Shown here in pieces: positions 1 through 6,909 of a stretch of DNA of 16,126 nucleotides. The translations under genes and the position numbers were made by a program. Source of the stretch: Proteocatella sp049670425 (lineage in GTDB: Bacteria; Bacillota; Clostridia; Peptostreptococcales; Filifactoraceae); contig JBATTG010000002.1 of assembly GCA_049670425.1 (NCBI GenBank), positions 1 to 16,126 of the forward strand, written 5' to 3'. The notes below the pieces were generated by a model. The model was not told where the DNA came from. It ran no database searches and was given only the letters and a program-made list of their open reading frames with translations. Within the stretch, counting starts at the first letter, position 1, and every line of letters starts with the position of its first letter.

Positions 1-720
1 AAGTATTTGTTAAGTAAATCAAAAATTATAGGTGGAGAGGCACTTGTAAGATGGGAGCACAGCGAAAAAGGAATTATATTTCCGGATGAATTCATACCAT
101 TGTTTGAGAAAAATGGAAATATAATAAGGCTGGACATGTATATGTTGGAAAAGGCATGTCAGTGGCTTAGTTACAGGTTGAAAAACAATTTGGAGTATGT
201 GCCATTATCTGTAAATCAATCGAGAATAAGCCTTTATAAGGAAGGCCATGTAGATGATCTTAAAAGTATGGTTGAGAAGTATGGAGTTCCGACTGAGCTT
301 ATTGAAATAGAAATAACCGAAAATATATTTTTGGAAAATTTCAAGCATATTGAACAAATTCTGTTAAAACTTCACAATTATGGATTTAAAGTGTCTATGG
401 ATGATTTTGGCTCAGGAAATTCATCTCTCAACATGCTCCATGAAATATTTGTGGATGTAATAAAACTGGATAAAAAATTCTTTGATTTGAAAGATAATAA
501 AGATAGAGGGCATTTGATTATAAAAAATATTGTATCCATGACTGCTGATTTGGACATAGGAATTATAGCAGAAGGGGTTGAACTCAAGGAACATGTGGAT
601 TTTTTAATCAGCATAGGCTGTAATCAGGCACAGGGATATTATTTCTCAAAGCCAGTAACTGTAAATAAATTTGAAGAAATTTTTGAAGAAAATCTAATCA
701 ATGGACAATTAGATGGCTAA
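1..720 (+). CDS. EAL-domain cyclic-di-GMP phosphodiesterase, C-terminal part (5' end outside window)
   Basis: The frame is open from base 1 and ends at TAA 718-720, giving about 239 residues of a longer protein. It is an EAL domain, which in this family linearises c-di-GMP to pGpG using two divalent metals. Visible motifs in order: EALVRW, the signature EAL motif; SVNQS with the metal-binding Asn; IEITE with the second Glu; MDDFGSGNSSL, the DDFG pair and loop 6; IKLDK with the catalytic Lys; AEGVE; and QGYYFSKP with the late Gln. All residues I can check for catalysis are present, so I infer an active phosphodiesterase. Whatever lies N-terminal (GGDEF, PAS, membrane sensor) is cut off by the window edge. 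It lies about 0.75 kb before the pilus operon and is separated from it by one unrelated gene and a promoter, so a link to pilus control is inferred from proximity and from the shared signal molecule. Confidence 0.93.
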   Translation, partial: KYLLSKSKIIGGEALVRWEHSEKGIIFPDEFIPLFEKNGNIIRLDMYMLEKACQWLSYRLKNNLEYVPLSVNQSRISLYKEGHVDDLKSMVEKYGVPTELIEIEITENIFLENFKHIEQILLKLHNYGFKVSMDDFGSGNSSLNMLHEIFVDVIKLDKKFFDLKDNKDRGHLIIKNIVSMTADLDIGIIAEGVELKEHVDFLISIGCNQAQGYYFSKPVTVNKFEEIFEENLINGQLDG

Positions 721-788
721 AGATAAATGAATAATATAATCGTGAATAGATGCTATCGCTATAACCAAGCTATAAGAAAGTGGACAAA

Positions 789-1322
789 ATGGAATATGAA
801 TTAGTAAAAAGCAAAAGGAAAACTATAGGCATATCGATTTCAAAGGAACTTAAAGTAATAGTAAGAGCTCCATTGAAAGCTTCAAGAAAGGAAATTGACG
901 GGATTGTAAACAAGCACCGTAGCTGGATTGAAAAGCACATATGTCTTATGCGGGAAAAAATAGAAAGGAAATCTCAAAATGAGCTTTCTGAAAGTCAAAT
1001 AGAAATACTTAAGGAAAAAGCCAAAAAAATTCTGCCTGAGCGAGCGCGACATTATGAAGGTGTAATGAATGTAAAACATACTGGAATCAAAATAACTTCG
1101 GCAAGAACCCGGTGGGGAAGCTGCAGCGGTAAAAACAGCCTTTGTTTTTCATATAGATTGATGCTTCTGCCGATGGATATAATAGACTACATAATTGTGC
1201 ATGAACTGGCACATATAAGAGTGAAAAATCACAGCAAGGATTTTTACGAGGAAATACTTAGATATATGCCGGACTACAAAGAAAGAGAAATAAGATTGAA
1301 AACACTGCAGCTTGAAATGTAA
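789..1322 (+). CDS. YgjP/DUF45-family zinc metallopeptidase-like protein
   Basis: This encodes about 177 residues and matches the YgjP-like (DUF45, M48-related) family in length and layout. The N-terminus is a short beta-rich region with RKTIGISI and VIVRAPL. Next comes a basic helical middle, the family signature TRWGSCS, and the zinc motif HELAH in the stretch IIVHELAHIRVKNHS. The third metal ligand is probably the His of NHSKDF. Family members are cytosolic proteins of poorly defined role; a hydrolase activity is inferred from the zinc site. I prefer the ATG at 789 because family members usually begin about where MEYELVKSKRK starts, and AAGTGG lies five bases upstream. An in-frame GTG at 780 would add three residues. 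No link with the pilus genes is visible, and a strong promoter follows it. Confidence 0.87.
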   Translation: MEYELVKSKRKTIGISISKELKVIVRAPLKASRKEIDGIVNKHRSWIEKHICLMREKIERKSQNELSESQIEILKEKAKKILPERARHYEGVMNVKHTGIKITSARTRWGSCSGKNSLCFSYRLMLLPMDIIDYIIVHELAHIRVKNHSKDFYEEILRYMPDYKEREIRLKTLQLEM

Positions 1323-1347
1323 ATAATGGTTGAACTATCAGATGTGT

Positions 1348-1376
1348 TTGACATTTTTCGAAATAAAACATATACT
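1348..1376 (+). promoter_or_regulatory. Near-consensus sigma-A promoter for the pilus operon
   Basis: TTGACA at 1348-1353, a 17-base A/T-rich spacer and TATACT at 1371-1376 give a perfect -35 box, optimal spacing and a 5/6 -10 box. Transcription would start near 1383, leaving a leader of about 85 bases before pilB. The leader contains a weak inverted repeat (AATTTCA 1396-1402 with TGAAATT 1415-1421), which is too A/T-rich to call a regulator. This is the only near-consensus promoter I found upstream of pilB, so it probably drives pilB, pilT and the first pilin. Confidence 0.72.
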
Positions 1377-1466
1377 TTAATTTAACTGTGTTTTTAATTT
1401 CATGCCTAAGAGTGTGAAATTTGATATAAATATAAAGCAAAAAACAAGAAAATGGAGAAGTTTAAA

Positions 1467-3158
1467 ATGAAAAAGAAATTAAGACTTGGGGATATTTTGG
1501 TGGAATATGGCTACATATCCGAAAATCAGGTAATGCAGGCCATAGAGATTCAAAAAAAAGATAAATCGAAGCGACTTGGTGAAATACTCCTGGAGTCAAA
1601 TATGATTACAGAAGATCAATTGCTTAAGGCCCTTTCAAAAAGACTTGGCATTGACATAATAAACTTCAATAATTTTCCAGTCGACATAGAGGCGGTAGAG
1701 CTTATTCCAAGAGCCCTGTGCCTGAAATATAAGATTATTGCCATCAGCAAAAATGATTATGAGGTAACTGTAGCCGTAAATGACCCTCTTGATTTCTATT
1801 CAATAGAAGATGTAAAATCAATAATAAACCACCAGTGCAACGTAGTAATGGCAAAAAGGGACGATATAATAGAGACAATCCATAGAAAATATTCTGAGAT
1901 TGATGCCAGAAAGGCAGCCAGAGCGGCCAACAGCACGGTGGTGAATCGTGTCAATGAAATAGAAAATGTAGAGGAATTTGAAATACAGGGAAATGACGAG
2001 CTTATGCCGATTATAAACCTTGTGAATTCAGTCATTCTAAAGGGCTATGCAGAAGGAGCTTCGGACATACATTTTGAACCCTTCGAGAAACAGCTGATTA
2101 TAAGGCTGAGAGTCGATGGTCAGCTTATAGATTATCTTGATTTGGAATCGGCAATAGCAGGTTCTATAACGGCGAGAATAAAGATATTGTCAGACCTTGA
2201 CATAGCAGAAAAAAGGCTTCCGCAGGATGGCCACTTCAAGCTCAGAATAGGCGGTCAGGATGTAAACATAAGGGTATCTACAATTCCAACGGTATATGGT
2301 GAAAAACTGGTACTTAGATTTTTGTCTCAAGTTACAAAGCTTGATTATGAGGGTCAATTCGGTATGAATGATGAAAATTTCAAAAGGATGTCTAAAATCC
2401 TGGCCATACCTCATGGCATCATATATATAACGGGACCGACCGGAAGCGGAAAGACCACCACGCTGTATATGATTATTGAAAAAATGGCAGATAAACTTAT
2501 AAATATAAGTACAATAGAAGATCCTGTAGAGCGAAACCTCGCTAAAATAAACCAGATACAGGTGAATAACCAGGCAGGACTTACATTCGAGACCGGACTC
2601 AGATCGCTTCTGAGACAGGACCCGGACGTAATACTGGTAGGAGAAACAAGGGATGAACAGACCGCGGCCATAGCAGTCAGCGCTGCAATCACAGGACACC
2701 TCGTAATGTCGACTATCCATACGAATGATGCCGTAAGCACCATAGTAAGGCTCATAGACATGGGGATAGAGAGCTATATGATAGCAAATTCACTCGCCGG
2801 AGTGGTTGCCCAGAGGCTTGTCAAGAAGATATGCCCACATTGCAAAACTGAAAACGAGCCAACCGAATTAGAAAAAAAACTCGTTCCTGGAATCCAAAGA
2901 GCCTTCAAGGGGCTGGGTTGTCACAACTGCAACGACACGGGCTACAAGGGAAGAATATCAGTTCATGAAATTCTTGAAATTGACAATGAGATAAGAAAGA
3001 TGATATCAAATAAAAGTCAGTCAGATGAAATCTATGAATATGTAATAGCCAATAATAAGCTCAAGTTTATAAAAGACGACATAATAGACCTTATATTAGA
3101 AGGTAAAACAACAGTAGAAGAGCTGCTCAGACAAACGTCGCTTACCGTGGGAATGTAG
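1467..3158 (+). CDS. pilB: Type IV pilus assembly ATPase PilB (GspE/PulE family)
   Basis: This is the cytoplasmic hexameric motor that powers pilus extension. The protein has about 563 residues, normal for PilB. The N-terminal MshEN-type domain begins KLRLGDILVEYGYI. The C-terminal ATPase core carries Walker A GPTGSGKT (residues 323-330), the Asp box EDPVE, Walker B within RQDPDVILVGETRD, and the His box TGHLVMSTIHTND. A tetracysteine zinc element typical of PilB/GspE follows, CPHC and CHNC in the C-terminal third. I chose the ATG at 1467 because GGAGAAG at 1454-1460 is well placed for it. The in-frame ATG at 1452 has no good ribosome site and would add five residues. MshEN domains bind c-di-GMP in some PilB and MshE proteins; whether this one does cannot be read from sequence by eye. 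It is first in the operon and 51 bases from pilT. Confidence 0.96.
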   Translation: MKKKLRLGDILVEYGYISENQVMQAIEIQKKDKSKRLGEILLESNMITEDQLLKALSKRLGIDIINFNNFPVDIEAVELIPRALCLKYKIIAISKNDYEVTVAVNDPLDFYSIEDVKSIINHQCNVVMAKRDDIIETIHRKYSEIDARKAARAANSTVVNRVNEIENVEEFEIQGNDELMPIINLVNSVILKGYAEGASDIHFEPFEKQLIIRLRVDGQLIDYLDLESAIAGSITARIKILSDLDIAEKRLPQDGHFKLRIGGQDVNIRVSTIPTVYGEKLVLRFLSQVTKLDYEGQFGMNDENFKRMSKILAIPHGIIYITGPTGSGKTTTLYMIIEKMADKLINISTIEDPVERNLAKINQIQVNNQAGLTFETGLRSLLRQDPDVILVGETRDEQTAAIAVSAAITGHLVMSTIHTNDAVSTIVRLIDMGIESYMIANSLAGVVAQRLVKKICPHCKTENEPTELEKKLVPGIQRAFKGLGCHNCNDTGYKGRISVHEILEIDNEIRKMISNKSQSDEIYEYVIANNKLKFIKDDIIDLILEGKTTVEELLRQTSLTVGM

Positions 3159-3209
3159 AGCGAAAATTATTTTTTAAATAATATAAAAAAAGGGAGAAAA
3201 GACACCAAA

Positions 3210-4262
3210 ATGTCAAAAATTAATGATATAATTGATTATGCAAGAAACAGCAAATGCTCGGATGTGCATCTTACTGTCAAGCTTCCACCCGTATTTAGAA
3301 AAAATGGAGAGATAGTTGTAAGTGATATGAACTTTACGAAATCGGAAATCGAAGAAATCATACTCTCTATGCTCGATGAAGAACAGCTGAAAAAAGTAAA
3401 TGACAAGCAGGACATAGATTTCTGTTACACCCTGCCAAACGGCATGAGACAGAGGGTGAATGTATATCACCAGTATAGGGAGCTATGCAGCGCCATAAGG
3501 ATATTGAATGATGAGATTCCAACTTTCGAGAGTCTGGGACTTCCACCAATAATTCAAAAACTGTCAAATGAGCCAAGAGGGCTGATTCTGGTGACGGGGC
3601 CTACAGGAAGCGGTAAATCGACTACCCTGGCAGCCATGATAGACTATATAAACCGGACCAGAAAATGCCATATACTTACAGCCGAGGATCCCATAGAGTA
3701 TCTTCATACACACAAAAATTCAATCGTGCACCAAAGAGAGGTCGGCGTGGACGTGGATTCCTTTGCAGGAGCCCTTCGAAGCGCTCTTAGAGAAGACCCG
3801 GACGTAATACTAGTTGGCGAGATGAGAGACCTGGAAACCATATCGGCAGCCGTAACCGCGGCAGAAACCGGCCACCTTGTGCTTTCGACGCTTCATACAA
3901 CGGGAGCGGCAAGCACCATAGACCGTATAATAGACGTATTTCCATCGCACAGCCAAGGCCAGATAAGAACCCAGCTTTCCTCAGTGCTCAAGGGCGTAAT
4001 AACCCAGCAGCTTCTCCCGCTTGCAGACGGAAGCGGCAGGACGGCAGCCTTTGAAATAATGGTAGGCACGGATGCGGTGCTGAATCTTATAAGAGAAAAC
4101 AAATGCCATCAGATAAACTCGTCGCTTCAGACCGGTGCAAGAGATGGAATGTGCTCCCTGAATGCAAACCTGGCTCAGCTGGTAAAGCAGAATATAGTAA
4201 CCATGGATGAAGCCCTGAAAAAGGCCAGCGACAAAAATGAATTCTTTCAGATGCTCGGATAA
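3210..4262 (+). CDS. pilT: Type IV pilus retraction ATPase PilT
   Basis: This is the cytoplasmic hexameric ATPase that depolymerises the pilus and so drives twitching and retraction. At 350 residues it has the usual PilT length and lacks the long N-terminal domain and tetracysteine element of PilB. The N-terminal PAS-like region reads SDVHLTVKLPPVFRKNGEI, a typical PilT opening. Walker A GPTGSGKS is at residues 130-137. The Asp box AEDPIEY, Walker B REDPDVILVGEMRD and the His box TGHLVLSTLHTT follow. Near the C-terminus, LNLIREN corresponds to the AIRNLIRE motif needed for retraction in this family. AGGGAG at 3191-3196 serves the ATG, slightly far at 13 bases. It lies between pilB and the first pilin in the same transcript. 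Confidence 0.96.
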   Translation: MSKINDIIDYARNSKCSDVHLTVKLPPVFRKNGEIVVSDMNFTKSEIEEIILSMLDEEQLKKVNDKQDIDFCYTLPNGMRQRVNVYHQYRELCSAIRILNDEIPTFESLGLPPIIQKLSNEPRGLILVTGPTGSGKSTTLAAMIDYINRTRKCHILTAEDPIEYLHTHKNSIVHQREVGVDVDSFAGALRSALREDPDVILVGEMRDLETISAAVTAAETGHLVLSTLHTTGAASTIDRIIDVFPSHSQGQIRTQLSSVLKGVITQQLLPLADGSGRTAAFEIMVGTDAVLNLIRENKCHQINSSLQTGARDGMCSLNANLAQLVKQNIVTMDEALKKASDKNEFFQMLG

Positions 4263-4297
4263 ACTAGTTGTTTTTTATGGATAATGAGGTGGAATCA

Positions 4298-4822
4298 ATG
4301 AATAATATTAAAAAAAATACAAATGGATTCACACTTGTAGAAATAATAGTAGTGCTTGTAATACTTGCAATACTCGCAGCGGCTTCAATTCCAACTATGC
4401 TAGGATTTGTAAAAGATGCAAAAATGAAATCGCAGATTGCTAACGCAAGAGTGGCATATATAGCATGCCAAGCTGTAATAACAGAAGAATATGCAAACGG
4501 TACTTACAATAAAGACAGTAAAAAGGATATTGTAGGCAAATACTACCATATTGGAAAACTTGCTGCGCATAGTAACGTCCCTACCACTAATTTCACGGAA
4601 CAGACTATAAGCTTTGAAACTAAATTAAGAAAACTGATACCCGAAACTGATATGGGAAATTCCTGGATTCGGATAGATGACTGTACTGATGAGGGTAAAA
4701 TTGAAAAAGTTACTTATGGGGATACATCAATAAAGCTACCGGAAAAAGGAGAAAATATATACCTGGCAATCATAATCGAAGCTGGTAACAACGTCAAGCT
4801 TACTAATACGGCAGATTGGTAG
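4298..4822 (+). CDS. pilA: Type IV major-type prepilin, copy 1
   Basis: A prepilin of 174 residues. The leader MNNIKKNTNG is 10 residues, basic, and ends in the Gly needed by prepilin peptidase. The mature protein (about 164 residues) starts FTLVEIIVVLVILAILAAAS, with N-methylated Phe1, Glu5 and Pro22 in the standard places. The hydrophobic helix anchors the subunit in the membrane and forms the pilus core. The first 28 mature residues are identical to the second pilin at 5116-5580, and 43 of the first 48 match, including a single Cys at position 47; the globular parts differ. The start at 4298 is set by AGGTGG at 4287-4292. A TTG at 4268 would give an unlikely acidic extension. It lies 35 bases after pilT, so it probably shares the pilB transcript and is not under the riboswitch. 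Confidence 0.92.
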   Translation: MNNIKKNTNGFTLVEIIVVLVILAILAAASIPTMLGFVKDAKMKSQIANARVAYIACQAVITEEYANGTYNKDSKKDIVGKYYHIGKLAAHSNVPTTNFTEQTISFETKLRKLIPETDMGNSWIRIDDCTDEGKIEKVTYGDTSIKLPEKGENIYLAIIIEAGNNVKLTNTADW

Positions 4823-4876
4823 TTCTATTTTAAAATATAGGGAACATATGAAAGTTATTTAGTCAAATAATTGTAT

Positions 4877-4904
4877 TTGTAAAAAAGGGAAATAACGATA
4901 TAAT
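4877..4904 (+). promoter_or_regulatory. Promoter of the riboswitch-second pilin transcript
   Basis: A perfect -10 box TATAAT at 4899-4904 follows TTGTAA at 4877-4882 (4/6 match to TTGACA) after a 16-base spacer. The start would fall near 4911, about 25 bases before the riboswitch and about 205 bases before the pilin ATG. This gives the second pilin its own transcript, separate from pilB-pilT-pilin 1. Confidence 0.6.
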
Positions 4905-4934
4905 GTAAGCTAAGCTTATTATATATAGCTCCCA

Positions 4935-5021
4935 TACGGGATGCAACCCGCAAAGCAGGTGAAAACCTGTGACGCAAAGCTACAGGGTCTAAAGCGAAAG
5001 CCATGACCGCCAGTTGCCGTA
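4935..5021 (+). ncRNA. Cyclic-di-GMP-I (GEMM-I) riboswitch
   Basis: The RNA matches the GEMM-I aptamer consensus. P1 forms from GCAAC 4943-4947 with GTTGC 5013-5017, and TACGG 4935-4939 can extend or compete by pairing CCGTA 5017-5021. The first hairpin is CAGGT/ACCTG (4956-4969) capped by a GAAA tetraloop. The conserved GACGCAAAGC joint lies at 4971-4980. The second helix has GGTC 4986-4989 with GACC 5005-5008 and an inner GC-GAAA-GC cap at 4994-5001. It closes with CCGCCAGTTGCC. The base before the first CAAA (4950) is G, the residue that in Vibrio Vc2 (G20) favours c-di-GMP; cGAMP-selective relatives have A. It precedes a pilin gene, a known target type for c-di-GMP riboswitches in Clostridia. 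Whether binding raises or lowers expression is not evident from the tail. Confidence 0.93.
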
Positions 5022-5115
5022 AGTATTTACGACCATATCACAAAATAAAAGGGCGATTTATTTTGCGAATTGTAAATTGAAATTATTAATTTTACGGAAA
5101 AAGAGGGAATAGAAA

Positions 5116-5580
5116 ATGAAAAACTTAAGAAATAATTTAAAGAAGAACAAAAAAGGTTTCACGCTTGTAGAGATTATCGTAGTACTTGTAATCCTTGCAA
5201 TATTAGCAGCAGCATCGATACCTACAATGCTGGGTTTTGTTGAGGATGCAAAGGGCAAATCTGAGATAGCCAATGCCAGAGCGGCATATGTTGCCTGCCA
5301 GACTATTGCTACAGAAGAAAAGGCTGGGAATATACCGAGCACTTTACCAACATCAGCGTACACATTAAGCACTACTGGCACCAGTAAACTTGATAAAATG
5401 CTATTTACTGACTTAGGAGCTGCTAAAATTATGGTAAAAGTTGATAAGGGAAGAGTCAAAGAATTGTCATTTTTAAATGCTACTGAAACGTATGGTGTTC
5501 TTATAACAGCAGGTGGAACTTCAACGGTAACTGCGGGTAGTACACAACCAGCATTTAGCACAGTATCAGAAACTAACTAA
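5116..5580 (+). CDS. pilA: Type IV major-type prepilin, copy 2 (riboswitch-controlled)
   Basis: A prepilin of 154 residues with a 14-residue basic leader, MKNLRNNLKKNKKG, giving a mature pilin of about 140 residues. The mature N-terminus FTLVEIIVVLVILAILAAAS has Phe1, Glu5 and Pro22. The head is short and rich in Ala, Thr and Ser, and ends without a second Cys, so no classical disulfide-bounded D-region is possible from the single Cys47. The start is supported by GAGGG at 5103-5107. It sits about 95 bases after a c-di-GMP-I aptamer and is followed by an intrinsic terminator, so it forms a one-gene transcript suited to high, ligand-controlled pilin output. It is the likelier major subunit under the conditions sensed by the riboswitch. 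Which copy is major overall is not decidable here. Confidence 0.93.
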   Translation: MKNLRNNLKKNKKGFTLVEIIVVLVILAILAAASIPTMLGFVEDAKGKSEIANARAAYVACQTIATEEKAGNIPSTLPTSAYTLSTTGTSKLDKMLFTDLGAAKIMVKVDKGRVKELSFLNATETYGVLITAGGTSTVTAGSTQPAFSTVSETN

Positions 5581-5596
5581 GGATAGAATCAAAACA

Positions 5597-5632
5597 AAAA
5601 AAGCGACATTCGCCCATGTCACTTTTTTTTGT
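5597..5632 (+). terminator. Intrinsic terminator after the second pilin
   Basis: GACAT 5605-5609 pairs with ATGTC 5616-5620 around the loop TCGCCC. The stem extends past one C/A mismatch through G-C and an A-run pairing with the T-run. Eight T residues (5623-5630) follow. This closes the riboswitch-pilin transcript and means pilC and later genes need read-through or their own promoter. Confidence 0.82.
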
Positions 5633-5656
5633 AATATTCAAAATCGCAATTATAGA
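5629..5656 (+). promoter_or_regulatory. Possible promoter for pilC and the downstream platform genes
   Basis: TTGTAA at 5629-5634, a 16-base spacer and TATAGA at 5651-5656 mirror the -35 box and spacing of the riboswitch promoter, with a weaker -10 box. The -35 box overlaps the end of the terminator T-run. It would supply the genes cut off by that terminator. In A/T-rich DNA such matches arise by chance, so this is tentative. Confidence 0.35.
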
Positions 5657-5710
5657 GTAATAAACCATATATTTTTAAATAAATAACCTAAAGAAACACG
5701 GGGAGGCATG

Positions 5711-6898
5711 ATGCCACAGTACAAATATTCGGGAATGAACTTGAAAAACAAGGCAGTAAACGGAAAACTCAAGGCGAAGGGCGAGAATGAAGCCTACAAA
5801 TTGCTGAAAGAAGACGGAATTACTGCTTACAATATAAACATACTTAAAGAACATCACAAGAGCAAATATAAACTTAAAGCCCCGCAGCTGTGCGAGTTTG
5901 CAAGGCAGGTTGGAACCATGCTTGGCGCGGGAGTATCCATAATGAAAGCCATGTCGATGCTCAGAGACAGGGAAACCAACAAGAAGGTAAAGGCTGTATA
6001 CGAGGAACTTTGCAATACCATAAACCGCGGGAATACCCTCTCGGCTTCGATGGAAAGATGCGATGGAGCTTTTCCGGAGATGATTATAAACATATTCAAA
6101 TCAGGAGAGGCAAGCGGAAAACTCGACAAATCAGCACTGAAAATGGCGGATTACTATGAGCGCAACCATAAGCTTAACACCAAGGTCAAAAATGCGATGA
6201 CCTATCCTCTGGTATTGGTGGTAGTTACCCTGATGGTAGTCATAATAGTCTTTACTGTGATTCTTCCGCAGTTTTTCGAACTGTTTGACGGTATAGAGAT
6301 ACCGCTCATAACCAGGATAATGATAGGCATAAGCCATGGGCTCAGAGACTATGGCATATTCATAGGACTTGTATTTGTACTCCTGGGAGTCATGTGCGTA
6401 AGGCTCTACAAGGTTGATAAGGTAAGAATGGCTCTGGACCACCAGAAGGTAAAGATGAAAAAAATAGGAAAACTGCTTTCTATAATATACACGGCTCGTT
6501 TTGCAAGAACGCTGAGCTCACTTTACAGCAGCGGGCTCGTGCTTCTGGATGCCGTAAGCTTCAGCGCAAAAGTCACGGGAAACAGGTATATAGAATCTCA
6601 GTTTCCGGCGATAATTTCTAAGATAAAGGCCGGAAACTCACTGTCTTTTGCAATCGAATCCATAGAGGGCTTTGACCCGAAACTCACGGCAGTAATATAT
6701 ATAGGCGAAGAGACTGGAAAGCTCGATGATATGCTCAACTCCATAGCTGATTCTTTTGACCATGACGCCGATGCAGCTACGACAAGACTGCTTACGCTGA
6801 TTGAGCCGATAATGATAGTTTCCATGGCAGTTATAGTAGGTGGCATCATGCTGTCGGTAATGTTGCCGATACTCACGATGTATAATAACATAGGATAA
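5711..6898 (+). CDS. pilC: Type IV pilus inner-membrane platform protein PilC (GspF family)
   Basis: This 395-residue protein has the usual PilC/GspF length and two T2SSF domains. It is the polytopic platform that couples the ATPases to pilin insertion. The N-terminus MPQYKYSGMN is typical. The first domain includes LCEFARQVGTMLGAGV and later FKSGEASGKLD, and leads into a long membrane segment near YPLVLVVVTLMVVIIV and a second around GIFIGLVFVLLGVM. The second domain repeats the pattern with FARTLSSLYSSGLVLLDAV and IGEETGKLDDML. A C-terminal membrane segment (IMIVSMAVIVGGIMLS) ends the protein. I chose the ATG at 5711, since GGGAGG 5701-5706 lies too close to the ATG at 5708. It follows the terminator of the second pilin and is 11 bases from pilMN. 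Confidence 0.95.
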   Translation: MPQYKYSGMNLKNKAVNGKLKAKGENEAYKLLKEDGITAYNINILKEHHKSKYKLKAPQLCEFARQVGTMLGAGVSIMKAMSMLRDRETNKKVKAVYEELCNTINRGNTLSASMERCDGAFPEMIINIFKSGEASGKLDKSALKMADYYERNHKLNTKVKNAMTYPLVLVVVTLMVVIIVFTVILPQFFELFDGIEIPLITRIMIGISHGLRDYGIFIGLVFVLLGVMCVRLYKVDKVRMALDHQKVKMKKIGKLLSIIYTARFARTLSSLYSSGLVLLDAVSFSAKVTGNRYIESQFPAIISKIKAGNSLSFAIESIEGFDPKLTAVIYIGEETGKLDDMLNSIADSFDHDADAATTRLLTLIEPIMIVSMAVIVGGIMLSVMLPILTMYNNIG

Positions 6899-6909
6899 GG
6901 GGAAACTAT

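Larger units (their letters stand above)
4823..5115 (+). other. 293-base regulatory interval between the two pilin genes
   Basis: No coding frame is supported here. The stretch holds a promoter (4877-4904), a c-di-GMP-I riboswitch (about 4935-5021), and an A/T-rich tail with several possible hairpins (CGTAA 5018-5022 with TTACG 5027-5031; CAAAATAAA 5041-5049 with TTTATTTTG 5057-5065). It ends with the ribosome site of the second pilin (GAGGG at 5103-5107). I see no clear intrinsic terminator directly after the first pilin. Confidence 0.75.

Noticed and set aside
1396..1421. AATTTCA/TGAAATT inverted repeat in the pilB leader as a regulatory RNA or operator
   Set aside because: It is short, A/T-only apart from one C-G pair, and has a 12-base loop. 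Such repeats are expected by chance in this composition.
2190..2761. Long minus-strand open frames across pilB
   Set aside because: They lie opposite a highly conserved ATPase gene and have no recognisable domain or ribosome site. They are antisense shadows.
4268..4297. TTG at 4268 as the start of the first pilin
   Set aside because: It would add MFFMDNEVES before a complete 10-residue leader. AGGTGG at 4287-4292 is placed for the ATG at 4298.
4935..5021. A cGAMP-selective (GEMM-Ib) riboswitch
   Set aside because: The base at the position equivalent to Vc2 G20 (4950) is G, which fits c-di-GMP. cGAMP-selective members usually have A there. Binding data would still be decisive.
5041..5065. 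Inverted repeat CAAAATAAA/TTTATTTTG as a riboswitch terminator
   Set aside because: The stem is almost all A-T and is followed by GCGAATTG rather than a T-run, so it does not look like an intrinsic terminator.
5058..5561. Minus-strand frame of 167 codons opposite the second pilin
   Set aside because: It is the complement of a clear prepilin gene, runs into the riboswitch tail and shows no domain.
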